A stretch of DNA of 22,892 nt, from the NCBI GenBank assembly GCA_030151165.1, contig JASLEM010000182.1, positions 1 to 22,892 of the forward strand, given 5' to 3'. The notes under the pieces were generated by a model. That model saw only the letters and a program-made list of their open reading frames with translations. It had not been told where the DNA came from and ran no database searches. Source of the DNA: Burkholderiaceae bacterium (GTDB taxonomy: Bacteria; Pseudomonadota; Gammaproteobacteria; Burkholderiales; Burkholderiaceae). Both the position numbers and the translations under genes were made by a program. Each line of letters opens with the position of its first letter. Position 1 is the first letter of the stretch. Below, one piece after another: positions 1 through 7,964 of the stretch.

Positions 1-24
1 AAACTCATGATCGCGCGCCTGTGA
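1..24 (+). CDS. minC: Septum-site inhibitor MinC, last seven codons (partial, 5' end outside window)
   Basis: The first 24 bases read in frame 1 as KLMIARL followed by TGA. The next gene is minD only 34 bases on. In beta-proteobacteria minC directly precedes minD, and MinC ends in a beta-helix domain closing with a short hydrophobic stretch, so this tail is probably MinC. The identification rests on gene order; seven residues cannot prove it. Confidence 0.5.
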   Translation, partial: KLMIARL

Positions 25-58
25 CGCGCGGTCCCACGCTTATTCGCGGAGACATCTC

Positions 59-877
59 TTGACAGAAATCATCGTCGTCACTTCCGGCAAGGGCGGAGTC
101 GGCAAGACCACGACCAGTGCCTCCCTCGCCACCGGCCTCGCCCTGCAGGGCAAGAAGGTCGCGGTCATCGACTTCGACGTCGGCCTGCGCAACCTCGACC
201 TCATCATGGGCTGCGAGCGTCGCGTGGTGTACGACCTGATCAACGTGATCAACGGCGAGGCCAACCTGCACCAGACGCTGATCAAGGACAAGCAGTGCGA
301 GAACCTGTTCGTGCTGCCGGCCTCGCAGACGCGCGACAAGGAAGCGCTGACCAAGGACGGCGTCGAGCGCGTGCTCAAGGAACTCGCGGAGATGGACTTC
401 GAGTACATCGTCTGCGACTCGCCCGCCGGCATCGAGACGGGCGCGCTGCTCGCGATGCACTTCGCCGACGAGGCGCTCGTCGTGACGAACCCGGAGGTCT
501 CGTCGGTGCGCGACTCCGACCGCATCATCGGCATGCTCGGGAGCAAGACGAAGCGCGCGATCGACGGTGCCGAGCCGGTCAAGGAACACCTCGTCATCAC
601 GCGCTACAACCCGAGCCGCGTCGAGGAAGGGCAGATGCTGTCGCTGACCGACATCCAGGAGATCCTGCGCATCCCGCTGATGGGCGTGATCCCCGAGTCG
701 GAGACGGTGCTGCAGGCCTCCAACCAGGGCCTGCCGGCGATCCACCTGAAGGACTCCGACGTCTCCGAGGCCTACACCGACCTCGTCGCCCGCTTCCTCG
801 GCGAGGACAAGCCGATGCGCTTCACCGAGGCGCAGAAGGCGGGCTTCTTCAAGCGCCTGTTCGGAGGTAGCAAGTGA
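59..877 (+). CDS. minD: Septum-site-determining ATPase MinD
   Basis: MinD is the membrane-cycling ATPase that recruits MinC to block Z-ring assembly away from midcell and is released from the membrane by MinE. The 272-residue protein has the deviant Walker A motif GKGGVGKT at residues 10-17, the A' motif [10 protein letters not shown] at 38-47, a Walker B-type CDSPAG with D120, and a C-terminal amphipathic membrane-targeting helix ([10 protein letters not shown]). Length is normal for the family (about 270). The start codon is TTG, supported by a GGAGA ribosome site at 48-52 and by the conserved family N-terminus, which leaves no room for another start. It sits between a minC tail and minE in one operon. 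Confidence 0.97.
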   Translation: MTEIIVVTSGKGGVGKTTTSASLATGLALQGKKVAVIDFDVGLRNLDLIMGCERRVVYDLINVINGEANLHQTLIKDKQCENLFVLPASQTRDKEALTKDGVERVLKELAEMDFEYIVCDSPAGIETGALLAMHFADEALVVTNPEVSSVRDSDRIIGMLGSKTKRAIDGAEPVKEHLVITRYNPSRVEEGQMLSLTDIQEILRIPLMGVIPESETVLQASNQGLPAIHLKDSDVSEAYTDLVARFLGEDKPMRFTEAQKAGFFKRLFGGSK

Positions 878-1143
878 TGTCCTTGTTCTCCTTCCTGCTC
901 GGCGAAAAGAAGAAGACCGCGTCGGTCGCCAAGGAGCGGCTGCAGATCATCCTCGCGCACGAGCGCACCGGCCGCACCAAGGCCGACTACCTGCCCGCGC
1001 TGCAGCGCGAGCTGGTGGCGGTGATCTCGAAGTACGTGTCGATCAATCCCGACGACATCAAGGTCAACCTGGAGCGCCAGGACGACCTCGAGGTGCTCGA
1101 GGTGAAGATCGAGCTGCCGGACGCGTCGTCGTCGCGGCAGTGA
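877..1143 (+). CDS. minE: Cell division topological specificity factor MinE
   Basis: MinE drives the pole-to-pole oscillation of MinCD by stimulating MinD ATPase. The 88-residue product has the usual two parts: an N-terminal membrane-binding and MinD-contact segment ([10 protein letters not shown], then a basic helix to about residue 32) and a C-terminal dimerising alpha/beta domain (about 35-81). The ATG at 877 shares its A with the minD stop (TGATG), and GGAGG at 863-867 inside the minD 3' end serves as ribosome site. A GTG one codon upstream (874) is possible, but the ATG gives the family-typical N-terminus. Translational coupling to minD is expected. Confidence 0.96.
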   Translation: MSLFSFLLGEKKKTASVAKERLQIILAHERTGRTKADYLPALQRELVAVISKYVSINPDDIKVNLERQDDLEVLEVKIELPDASSSRQ

Positions 1144-1252
1144 GTCGCGCGGGCGCGCCGCGCGCGTCACGCCGGCCCGCGCGCGCGTATGCTCGCGGCA
1201 CGCGCCGGATGAGGCCGCCGTCCGGCGGCGCCGGGCGCGTTCGCCGCCGCCC

Positions 1253-2197
1253 ATGATCGTCACGCACCGACCCCAGGCCGCGCGCCTGTTCTTCACGCTG
1301 CGCGGCTCGATCCTGCCCAAGATCTGGCGCGAGGTGGGGCTCTGCACCGCCATCGCCGCCGCGGTGACGCTGAGCCGCGGCACGATCTTCGAGTGGAAGG
1401 TCACCCTGACCGCGGTGCCGTTCTCGCTGATCGGCCTCGCGCTCGCGATCTTCCTCGGCTTCCGCAACAACGCGGCGTACGACCGCTACTGGGAGGCGCG
1501 CAAGCTGTGGGGCGAGCTGGTGCACCGCTCGCGCAGCCTCGCGCGCCAGTTGCTCGGCCTGGCGGGGCCGGTGTCCGTCGATGCCGCGGATGCGGCCGGT
1601 GCGTCCGACCTGCGCGTCGCGATGATCCGCCGCGCGATCGCCTTCGCGCACGCGCTGCGCCACCAGCTGCGCGGCTCGGATCCGGCGATCGACATCCGCC
1701 CCTGGCTGTCGGCCGACGAGGCCGCGGGGGTCGCGCGCTCGCGACTGGGCACCGACGCGATGCTGCGCCGCATGGGCGCCGATCTCGGCACGCTCGCGCG
1801 CGCCGGCGCGATCGAGCCGCCGCTGGCCGCGGAGGTCGACGCGACGCTCTCGGCGATGTGCGCGGTCGCCGCCGGCTGCGAGCGCATCCAGGGCACGCCG
1901 ATCCCGTTCCCGTACACGCTGCTGCTGCACCGCACGGCGTCGCTGTACTGCTTCCTGCTGCCGTTCGGGCTCGTCGACACGATCGGCGCGGTGACGCCCT
2001 TCGTCGTCGCGATCGTCGCCTACACGTTCTTCGGGCTCGACGCGGTCGGCAGCGAGATCGAGGAGCCGTTCGGGCTCGTCGTGCACCACCTGCCGCTGAC
2101 CGCGATCTGCCGCACGATCGAGGTCAACCTGCGCGAGGCGCTCGGCGAGCGCGACCTGCCGCCGCCCGCCGTGCCGGTGGACGGCCAGCTCGACTGA
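1253..2197 (+). CDS. Bestrophin-family (YneE/UPF0187) ion channel
   Basis: The 314-residue protein matches the bacterial bestrophin family, which forms pentameric inner-membrane ion channels. Visible hallmarks are an N-terminal membrane segment (about 28-45), a second one (about 53-72) running into FRNNAAYDRYWEARKLWGEL (71-90), two further hydrophobic stretches (about 219-262), and the late GSEIEEPFG segment (266-274), which in animal bestrophins is near the calcium clasp. Length agrees with E. coli YneE (about 300). The ATG is the first in frame after a GC-rich 109-bp gap from minE; no good Shine-Dalgarno is seen. It is convergent with the next gene, so it probably ends this transcript. Ion selectivity cannot be read from sequence. 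Confidence 0.88.
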   Translation: MIVTHRPQAARLFFTLRGSILPKIWREVGLCTAIAAAVTLSRGTIFEWKVTLTAVPFSLIGLALAIFLGFRNNAAYDRYWEARKLWGELVHRSRSLARQLLGLAGPVSVDAADAAGASDLRVAMIRRAIAFAHALRHQLRGSDPAIDIRPWLSADEAAGVARSRLGTDAMLRRMGADLGTLARAGAIEPPLAAEVDATLSAMCAVAAGCERIQGTPIPFPYTLLLHRTASLYCFLLPFGLVDTIGAVTPFVVAIVAYTFFGLDAVGSEIEEPFGLVVHHLPLTAICRTIEVNLREALGERDLPPPAVPVDGQLD

Positions 2198-2199
2198 CG

Positions 2200-2215
2200 C
2201 GCGGCGCGCGCCGCG
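2200..2215. terminator. GC-only 16-bp palindrome between convergent genes
   Basis: CGCGGCGCGCGCCGCG is a perfect palindrome lying in the 24-bp gap between two convergent stop codons. It could act as a two-way transcription end. There is no T-run on either side, so it is not a classical intrinsic terminator. Confidence 0.4.
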
Positions 2216-2221
2216 GCGACG

Positions 2222-2704
2222 TCACTTGCGGGACTTGTCGGCGTGCTCCGGCGCGACGTTGCTCGACATGATCTTGCTCATGAGCTCGCCGCCGGTCGCC
2301 TCGCAGTCGGGCGCGGGTTGCGAGGCGTCCCACTTCAGCGCGCCGCCGGTGACGACCGGGTGCGTCATGCGCCAGGGCCAGAAGCCGAAACGCTGGCCGC
2401 CGTTGTAGTGGATGACGGCATCGCCGCCCGACGCGCGTACCTCCGCGGCCAGCGCCGGCAGCATCTGGCTGACCGAGCCGTAGGTGCCCTTGCTCGCGCG
2501 CAGCTTCTCGGTCACGACCGTGTACTTCAGGCCCGCGGGCAGCGCGTTCGTGTAGAAGCACATGTCGTTCCTGTCGATCGGCGCGCCGGCTTCGGGCGCG
2601 CTCGCGGCGTCGGTGGCGGGCGCGGGCGCGGGCGCGTGTCTCGCGGCGTGCGCGAACGAGACGGCGGCGAGGGCGATCAGCGGAAGCAGGCGGGTCGACG
2701 TCAT
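2222..2704 (-). CDS. Small exported protein of unknown function
   Basis: I do not recognise a named family. The 160-residue product starts with a clear Sec signal peptide (MTSTRLLPLIALAAVSFAHA, cleavage near AHA-A) and then an Ala/Pro-rich linker to about residue 45. A compact domain follows with a CFYTNALP segment, a helix-like QMLPALAAEVRASGGDAVIHY stretch, and a late Cys near the C-terminus. The AEVRASGGDAVI segment faintly recalls the small YbjQ/RcsF-like envelope folds, but that is only an impression. The two cysteines of the mature domain could pair in the periplasm. The frame extends 25 codons upstream, but the ATG at 2704 places the signal peptide at the N-terminus. It lies 71 bp downstream of the LysR gene on the same strand. 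Confidence 0.75.
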   Translation of the reverse strand: MTSTRLLPLIALAAVSFAHAARHAPAPAPATDAASAPEAGAPIDRNDMCFYTNALPAGLKYTVVTEKLRASKGTYGSVSQMLPALAAEVRASGGDAVIHYNGGQRFGFWPWRMTHPVVTGGALKWDASQPAPDCEATGGELMSKIMSSNVAPEHADKSRK

Positions 2705-2775
2705 GCGATGTTTCTTGTTGGCCGCGCCGCGAAGGCGGCGTCGAGGCGCGCGGAGTATAGGGGCCGCCCGCGGGG

Positions 2776-3717
2776 TCACCGCCCGCGCTTTTTAGGGGTC
2801 GACACGGGGCGCCACGTCTCCCATGGCGGCGTGCCGGCGAAGGCCGCCGTCATGCGTTCGATGAACAGCGCGGCCTTGCGCGGCACGTGCCGCGCGGTCG
2901 CGGTGACGGCGTTCAGCGGCAGCTCCGGGCTCGCGTGGCGGGGCAGCACCTGCACGAGCTCGCCGCGCGCGAGATGCGGCGCGAACACGAAGCTCGGCCC
3001 GTACGCGATGCCGAAGCCCGCGGCGGCGACCTCCAGCATCATCGACGTGCTGTTGGCGCTGAACCGGCATGCGCCGTCGACGCTGCTCGTGCGGCCGTTC
3101 GGCGCGACGAAGGTCCACGGCGGCGTCGAGACCTCGCCGACGTAGCCGATGCGCTCGTGCGCGCCGAGCTGCGCGGGCGTGGTCGGCGTGCCGCGGCGCG
3201 CGAGGTAAGCGGGCGACGCGCAGGCGATCAGCCGGCACGCCGCGACGCGGCGCGCGACGAGCCCAGAGTCGGCGAGCCGGCCGATGCGCACCGCGAGGTC
3301 GACTCCTTCCTCGACGAGGTCGACGAACCGATCCTGCAACTGCACGACCACGCTCACGGCCGGGAACTCCGCCATGTAGTCGGCGACGAGCCGCCCGAGG
3401 TACATCGCGCCGAACGTGACCGGCGCCGCGATGCGCAGCTGGCCGCGCGGCGTGGCGTGCGCGTCGGCGGCCTCGCTGCCGGCTTCCTCCAGTTCCTCGA
3501 GGATGCGCTTGCTGCGCGCGAAGTACGCGTGGCCGGCGTCGGTGAGGCTCAGGCGGCGCGTCGTGCGCTGGACGAGCCGCGCGGGCAGGCTGTCCTCGAG
3601 GTCGCTCAGGTAGCGCCCTGCCATCGCCGCCGACATGCCGTGGCGTCGCGCCGCCGCGGCGATGCTGCCGTCCTCGATCGCGGCGACGAAGACCGCGAGG
3701 CTGGTGAGTCGATCCAT
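2776..3717 (-). CDS. LysR-family transcriptional regulator
   Basis: The 313-residue protein has the LysR layout: an N-terminal winged helix-turn-helix (about 3-62; MDRLTSLAVFVAAIEDGS, then helices to about 37, and RRLSLTDAG before the linker helix) and a periplasmic-binding-protein-like effector domain (about 90-300; GQLRIAAPVTFGAMYL onward). The sequence style, with R-rich wing and LPLNAV near the end, is that of the single-gene-target CrgA/DsdC-like group common in Burkholderiales. It is divergent from the alpha/beta hydrolase at 3854 across 136 bp, the usual arrangement for a LysR regulator and its target. The effector is unknown. Start ATG 3717 gives the canonical N-terminus; the ribosome site is weak. 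Confidence 0.93.
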   Translation of the reverse strand: MDRLTSLAVFVAAIEDGSIAAAARRHGMSAAMAGRYLSDLEDSLPARLVQRTTRRLSLTDAGHAYFARSKRILEELEEAGSEAADAHATPRGQLRIAAPVTFGAMYLGRLVADYMAEFPAVSVVVQLQDRFVDLVEEGVDLAVRIGRLADSGLVARRVAACRLIACASPAYLARRGTPTTPAQLGAHERIGYVGEVSTPPWTFVAPNGRTSSVDGACRFSANSTSMMLEVAAAGFGIAYGPSFVFAPHLARGELVQVLPRHASPELPLNAVTATARHVPRKAALFIERMTAAFAGTPPWETWRPVSTPKKRGR

Positions 3718-3730
3718 GTCGAATCCGGAA

Positions 3731-3804
3731 TGTACTGGGAGTATCGACTGTACGTAGCCTGGCGGAGATTATCAAATGTGACGCGCGAATCGAGAATGAC
3801 GTCA
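3731..3804. promoter_or_regulatory. Candidate operator region of the divergent LysR/hydrolase pair
   Basis: The 136-bp divergent gap is less GC-rich than its flanks and holds several short dyads: TGTAC repeated at 3731-3735 and 3749-3753, AGT-atcg-ACT at 3740-3749, TACGTA at 3751-3756, and the perfect TGACGTCA at 3797-3804. LysR proteins bind interrupted dyads (T-N11-A type) in such gaps. Which of these is the site cannot be decided by reading. No convincing -35/-10 pair was found. Confidence 0.4.
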
Positions 3805-3853
3805 CCGGCCTGCGGAGCGCTTCCCGGGCCATCACCGACGCAAGGAACCCACC

Positions 3854-4639
3854 ATGAACATCGCATCGAACGGCATCGACCTCCATCTCCTCGACACCGG
3901 CCCGACACCCGGCGCCGCCGGCCCGGCGCTCGTCTTCCTGCACTACTGGGGCGGCTCGTCGCTCGAATGGGCGGAGGTCGTCGCCACACTGTCGCCGCGC
4001 CACCGCTGCATCGCGCTCGACGCGCGCGGCGCGGGCGACTCCGAGGCGCCCGCCACCGGCTACGGCTCGGCGGACCTCGCGGACGACGTGCAGGGCGTCG
4101 TCGCGGCACTCGGCCTGGCGGACTTCGTGCTGGTCGGCCACTCGATGGGCGGCAAGACGGCGCAGGTGCTCGCCGCGCGCCGGCCCGCCGGGCTGCGCGG
4201 GCTCGTGCTCGTCGCTTCCGCGCCGCCGGTGCCCGTGATCGACGACGCGCAGCGCGCGCAGATGCGCGGCGCCTACGCGAGCCGCGAGTCGGTCGAGTGG
4301 GTGCTGGACAACGTGCTGGCGAGCAGCCCGACCTCCGACGCGGCGCGCGACCAGGCGATCGTCGACGCGCTGCGCCTGAGCCCGCAGGCGACGGCCGGCT
4401 GGATCGACGCCATGAGCCGCGAGGACGTCAGCGCGACGGTCGCGCGCATCGACGTGCCGGTCGTCGCGATCGCCGGCGAACTCGATCGCGTCGACCCGCT
4501 CGACGTCGTGCGCCGCCACCTGCTGTCGCACTTCGCGGCGCCGGCGCTGCACCTGCTGCCCGGCAAGGGCCACCTGTTGCCGCTGGAGGCGCCGGCCGAG
4601 GTCGCGGCCATCGTCGACGGCTTCGTCGCGACGCTGTGA
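3854..4639 (+). CDS. Alpha/beta-hydrolase fold enzyme
   Basis: The 261-residue protein is a cytoplasmic alpha/beta hydrolase. The oxyanion segment FLHYWGGSS (28-36) is followed by LDARGAGDSEAP (55-66). The nucleophile elbow is GHSMGG with S97, the acid is probably D211 in GELDRVDP, and the catalytic histidine is H240 in GKGHLLPLE. There is no signal peptide. The family covers esterases, C-C hydrolases, haloperoxidase-like and lactonase enzymes; the sequence does not settle the substrate. An AAGGA ribosome site (3842-3846) precedes the ATG by seven bases. Divergent transcription from a LysR gene suggests control by that regulator. It is convergent with the pqi operon, 22 bp away. Confidence 0.92.
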   Translation: MNIASNGIDLHLLDTGPTPGAAGPALVFLHYWGGSSLEWAEVVATLSPRHRCIALDARGAGDSEAPATGYGSADLADDVQGVVAALGLADFVLVGHSMGGKTAQVLAARRPAGLRGLVLVASAPPVPVIDDAQRAQMRGAYASRESVEWVLDNVLASSPTSDAARDQAIVDALRLSPQATAGWIDAMSREDVSATVARIDVPVVAIAGELDRVDPLDVVRRHLLSHFAAPALHLLPGKGHLLPLEAPAEVAAIVDGFVATL

Positions 4640-4640
4640 T

Positions 4641-4656
4641 CGCGCGCGGGCGCGCG
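4641..4656. terminator. GC-only hairpin between convergent genes
   Basis: The 22-bp gap between the hydrolase stop and the stop of the distal pqiA-like gene is almost filled by CGCGCGC-GG-GCGCGCG. It may fold into a short, very stable hairpin serving both strands. No T-run follows. Confidence 0.35.
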
Positions 4657-4661
4657 GCGTC

Positions 4662-5465
4662 TCAGAACACGCCGTGCAGCCGGCGCACGAGCTCGTCGGC
4701 CCGCGCCTTGCGCGCCCCCGCGGTCGACGCCCACACATGCTCGTGGTCGAAGGCCGAGGCCATCGCCGCGAGCAGCAGCATCGTCGCGCCGAACGCCCAC
4801 AGGCCGACGCCGGGGATCACGGTGGCGAGGCTCGAGAGCTTCGTCAGCGCGACCAGCACGCCCAGCATGAACACCTCGACCATCACCCACGGGCGCACCG
4901 CCTGCATCGCGCGCAGCACGACGTCGAAGCCGGGCGCGGGCTCGCCCGAGCGCAGCGGCAGCAGCACGTAGACCACGGCGCCCATCTCGATCAGCGGGTT
5001 CAGCAGCGTCGTGAACAGCACCGTGCCGCAGAGGAACCAGTAGCCCTCGTCGTAGAGCGTCCACGCGGCCTGCCACAGCGTCGTCGTGCGAACCTGGCCC
5101 TGCAGGTCGATCGACAGCACCGGGTTCAGGTGCGCGATGGCCAGCAGCACGAGGCCGGCGAGCGCGAGCGCGAGCGGCAGCTCGAAGGTCGCGTGGCGCA
5201 TCAGGCCCAGCGGCGCGCCGCAGCGGCGGCATTCGAAGTGCCGGCCGGACGGCGCGATGCCGGTGCCGGGCGCGTCGAGCGCCGCCTCGTCGGACGACGG
5301 CCGCTGGTGCAGCGTGTCGCACTCGGGGCAGGCGAGCAGGTCGTCGTGCAATACGGCCAAGGGTATGCGCGGCGCGAGCGCGTCGACGCCGTCGTCGATC
5401 GCCGTGTTCGCGAGATGCCTCAGCGAACCTTTCGACGCGCGGGCGCGGCGCAGGCGCTCGAACAT
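4662..5465 (-). CDS. pqiA: PqiA-family membrane protein, equivalent to the N-terminal half of E. coli PqiA
   Basis: PqiA is the inner-membrane partner of the MCE protein PqiB in envelope lipid transport. This 267-residue protein carries one zinc-ribbon-like unit (C46, C49, C79, C82) and one block of four hydrophobic segments. The segments HLNPVLSIDLQGQVRTTTLW and EVFMLGVLVALTKL resemble the first half of E. coli PqiA (NLFPFVNMNVAGVTSEITLL and AEIFLAGVLVSFVKL, from memory). E. coli PqiA has two such halves in one chain of about 417 residues. Here the other half is a separate gene at 7961-8611. The ATG is one base past the pqiC stop (TGACATG), so the two are translationally coupled. Upstream codons in the same frame are a shadow of pqiC. 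Confidence 0.88.
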   Translation of the reverse strand: MFERLRRARASKGSLRHLANTAIDDGVDALAPRIPLAVLHDDLLACPECDTLHQRPSSDEAALDAPGTGIAPSGRHFECRRCGAPLGLMRHATFELPLALALAGLVLLAIAHLNPVLSIDLQGQVRTTTLWQAAWTLYDEGYWFLCGTVLFTTLLNPLIEMGAVVYVLLPLRSGEPAPGFDVVLRAMQAVRPWVMVEVFMLGVLVALTKLSSLATVIPGVGLWAFGATMLLLAAMASAFDHEHVWASTAGARKARADELVRRLHGVF

Positions 5466-5466
5466 G

Positions 5467-6219
5467 TCAGTGCGTCGCCGGTTGGCAGTCGCGCGCGCGC
5501 TCGGCGGCCGAGTCGCGCAGCGCGGCGGCGATGTCGTCGGCGACGATACGCACGCTGTCCGAATGCGCGCGCGCCAGGGCCTCGTAGCGGCGTTCGCCCT
5601 CGTCGACGATCGCGAGAAGCCCGGCGCCCGTCGCGGGCTCGCCGGCGTCGCGCACCGCGGTGCGCAGCACGCGGTAGTGGCCGGCATCGACCGGCGACAG
5701 CGACGCGCCGGACGGCGTGCACTCGAGCGTCCAGCGCAGCTGGTCGCTGACCGCGGGCGAGGGCGCGAGCATGCTGTCGAAGCGCAGCACCTGGATGCGC
5801 ACCCGCAGCGCGGGCGGCTGGTCGAGGTCGGCGCCGGTGCCCGAGCTGGTCGGGCCCGCGTCGGCCCACAGCCCTGCGGGCAGCGGTCCGCGGTTCAGGT
5901 AGTCGACCAGCGACTGCGCGATGTCGGCGCTGAGATCCTGCGTCCACAGCTGGTGGTCGTAGACCATCGCGCCGGTGTCGCCGGTGCGAATCACCCACTC
6001 GTTGCGCGCGAGCGAGTCGGGCACCGTCACCGGCCCGACGGCCAGCACGAACGGCGCGGCATGCTGCGCGGTCGGCGCGGGCATGCCGGCCGGGCGCAGC
6101 GTGTGGTAGTGGTCGGGCGGCGTCGAGCAGCCCGCGGCGAGCAGCGTCGCCAGCAACGCGGTGGTGGCCGTGGCGAAAGCGAAGGCGGGTCGGCGTTTCA
6201 TCGAAATCCCTGGCGTCAT
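5467..6219 (-). CDS. pqiC: PqiC-type lipoprotein (ABC-type transport auxiliary lipoprotein family)
   Basis: PqiC is an outer-membrane lipoprotein that receives the PqiB needle. The 250-residue protein starts with a signal peptide ending in a lipobox, LAAGC (C31), followed by STPPDHYHTLRP, which is typical of the PqiC/YmbA family (short spacer, then a Y-x-L strand). PFVLAVGPVTVPDSLARNEWVIR is the characteristic next strand pair. The start at 6219 overlaps the pqiB stop (ATGA) and has a strong GGAGG nine bases upstream; a second ATG at 6201 (MKRRPAF) is possible and would also give a lipoprotein signal. It is in the operon between pqiB and the distal pqiA-like gene. Confidence 0.9.
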   Translation of the reverse strand: MTPGISMKRRPAFAFATATTALLATLLAAGCSTPPDHYHTLRPAGMPAPTAQHAAPFVLAVGPVTVPDSLARNEWVIRTGDTGAMVYDHQLWTQDLSADIAQSLVDYLNRGPLPAGLWADAGPTSSGTGADLDQPPALRVRIQVLRFDSMLAPSPAVSDQLRWTLECTPSGASLSPVDAGHYRVLRTAVRDAGEPATGAGLLAIVDEGERRYEALARAHSDSVRIVADDIAAALRDSAAERARDCQPATH

Positions 6220-7964
6220 TTCGGATCCTCCGGCTTGCCCTTCAACAGCGACTCCGGATGCCGCTCGAGGTAGTCCGCGAGGCCGCGCAGCGAGGACGCG
6301 GCCTTGGAGACGTCGTTCAGGGTCTGCGTGGCCTTGGGTCCGGCCGTCTGGTCGATGCTGCCGAGCGTCTTGCGCAGGTCGATGATCGCCTGGTGCGCCT
6401 CGGCGATCGTCTCCTTGGCCTCGGGCGTGACGGCGGTGTCGAGGTGCTCGACGAGCTGGTCGACGTGCTTGAGGCTCTGGTCGAGGCTCGCGAGGTCGTG
6501 GTGGAGATCGCCGGCGAGCTGCTGGTACGGGATCGCGTCGAGCTTCTTCGCGAGGTCCGCGACGGAGTCCTGCAGGCTGTCGAAGCTGCCCTGCGCCGTC
6601 GGCATCGTCGGCGGGTTCGTCTTCCAGTCGATCGCGGCGGGCGGGGCGTCCTTGACGAAGTCGAGGGCGACGTACAGCTGCCCCGTGATCAGGCTGCCGC
6701 TGCGCAGCTGCGCGCGCAGGCCGCGCCGGACCATCGGCTCGACACGCGCGCGCTGCTGGCCCGGCGTCATCTCCTGGTCCTTCTGGCCGTCGGCGGTGGG
6801 CAGGCGTTGCGGGTAGACGCGCACGTCGACCGCGATCATCGGCTCCGGGTTGGACTCGCCGCCGGTGCTGTCGACGCCGATGTGCGTGACCTCGCCGATC
6901 GGCAGGCCGCGGTATTCGACCGGCGCGCCGACCGCGAGGCCGCGCACCGACGACGCGAACAGCAGCCGGTAGTCGAAGCCGTTCATGTCCTGCTGGCGCA
7001 GCGCGTCGGCCATCTGCGTGTAGAGCCGGAACTGCGCGCGCTCGGGCGCCTCGGGCTGGCCGACCGGATCCACGTCCGGCGGATCCTGGAACGCGATGCC
7101 GCCGGCGAGCAGGCTCACCACCGACTGCGTCTGCAGGTGCAGGCCCTGCGCGTCGAGCCCGATGTCGACTCCGCTCGCGTGCCAGAAGCGGCTGTGCACG
7201 TTGACGAAGCGGTCGTACGGTGCGGTGACGAAGATCGTGAAGCGGATGCGGCGGCCGTCCGGCGTCATCTCGTAGGCCATCACCTGGCCGACCGGCACGC
7301 GGCGCAGGTAGATCGGCGAGCCGATGTCGAGCGAGCCGAGCTCCTCCGACTCGAGGATGAACTGGCGGCCGGGGACGTCGGCGGTGATCGTGGGCTGCGT
7401 GTCGAGCGCCTTGAACTCGCGCTGCTCGGTCGCGTTGCGGCCGGCGTCCATGCCGATGTAGGCGCCGGACAGCAGCGTGCCCAGCCCCGTCACGCCGCCG
7501 GCGCCGATGCGCGGGCGCACGACCCAGAAGCGGGTGTCGGAGACGAGCAGGTTGTCGACGCCCTCGTTGCCGCGCATCTCGGCGGTGACCTCGACCTCGT
7601 GGTGGTCGGGCGTCAGCTTGACGCGGCGCACGATGCCGATGTCGACGTCCTTGTACTTGATGTGCGTCTTGTTCGCCTCGATGCCCTCGGCGTTGTGGAA
7701 GTAGATCGTGATGACCGGGCCGCGGTTCAGGATCGAGCGCACGCCCAGCCCGATGCCGATCACGACCGCGACGAGCGGCACCAGCCACACGAGCCACAGC
7801 GAGTAGTGCGCGCGGCGCGCCATCGCGGGGCGCGGCAGCGGGGCGGGCGGCGAGGGCGGCGGCGAATCGGGGGGCAGGGTCGGCTCGGTGGGCATGGGCT
7901 TGGGCGTGGACTCGCGATCGGGCTGGGCCGGGGTAGGGGGCGGGGTATCGCTGGGCGGCATCAT
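6216..7964 (-). CDS. pqiB: PqiB-type MCE-domain protein
   Basis: The 582-residue protein belongs to the multi-MCE family that forms a hexameric tube across the periplasm for lipid movement. A single membrane helix (about 55-76) is followed by three MCE domains at about 84-175, 190-300 and 330-440. Each has the family signature around a G-x-(P/V)-V-x-Y/L core (for example GSPIYLRRVPVGQV at 215-228 and GAPVEYRGLPIGEV at 346-359). A helical, coiled-coil-like tail (about 458-565) should form the needle. E. coli PqiB is about 546 residues; the extra length here is a proline-rich cytoplasmic head (residues 3-47). The ATG at 7964 overlaps the upstream pqiA-like stop (ATGA). Confidence 0.94.
   Translation of the reverse strand: MMPPSDTPPPTPAQPDRESTPKPMPTEPTLPPDSPPPSPPAPLPRPAMARRAHYSLWLVWLVPLVAVVIGIGLGVRSILNRGPVITIYFHNAEGIEANKTHIKYKDVDIGIVRRVKLTPDHHEVEVTAEMRGNEGVDNLLVSDTRFWVVRPRIGAGGVTGLGTLLSGAYIGMDAGRNATEQREFKALDTQPTITADVPGRQFILESEELGSLDIGSPIYLRRVPVGQVMAYEMTPDGRRIRFTIFVTAPYDRFVNVHSRFWHASGVDIGLDAQGLHLQTQSVVSLLAGGIAFQDPPDVDPVGQPEAPERAQFRLYTQMADALRQQDMNGFDYRLLFASSVRGLAVGAPVEYRGLPIGEVTHIGVDSTGGESNPEPMIAVDVRVYPQRLPTADGQKDQEMTPGQQRARVEPMVRRGLRAQLRSGSLITGQLYVALDFVKDAPPAAIDWKTNPPTMPTAQGSFDSLQDSVADLAKKLDAIPYQQLAGDLHHDLASLDQSLKHVDQLVEHLDTAVTPEAKETIAEAHQAIIDLRKTLGSIDQTAGPKATQTLNDVSKAASSLRGLADYLERHPESLLKGKPEDPK

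Noticed and set aside
2887..4971. A 694-codon open frame spanning the LysR gene, the hydrolase and the pqiA-like gene
   Set aside because: It crosses three well-supported genes in other frames and has no domain content.
5466..5687. Upstream extension of the distal pqiA-like gene to 5687
   Set aside because: This stretch is coding for PqiC in another frame, and the extension is Arg/Ala/Thr-rich noise.
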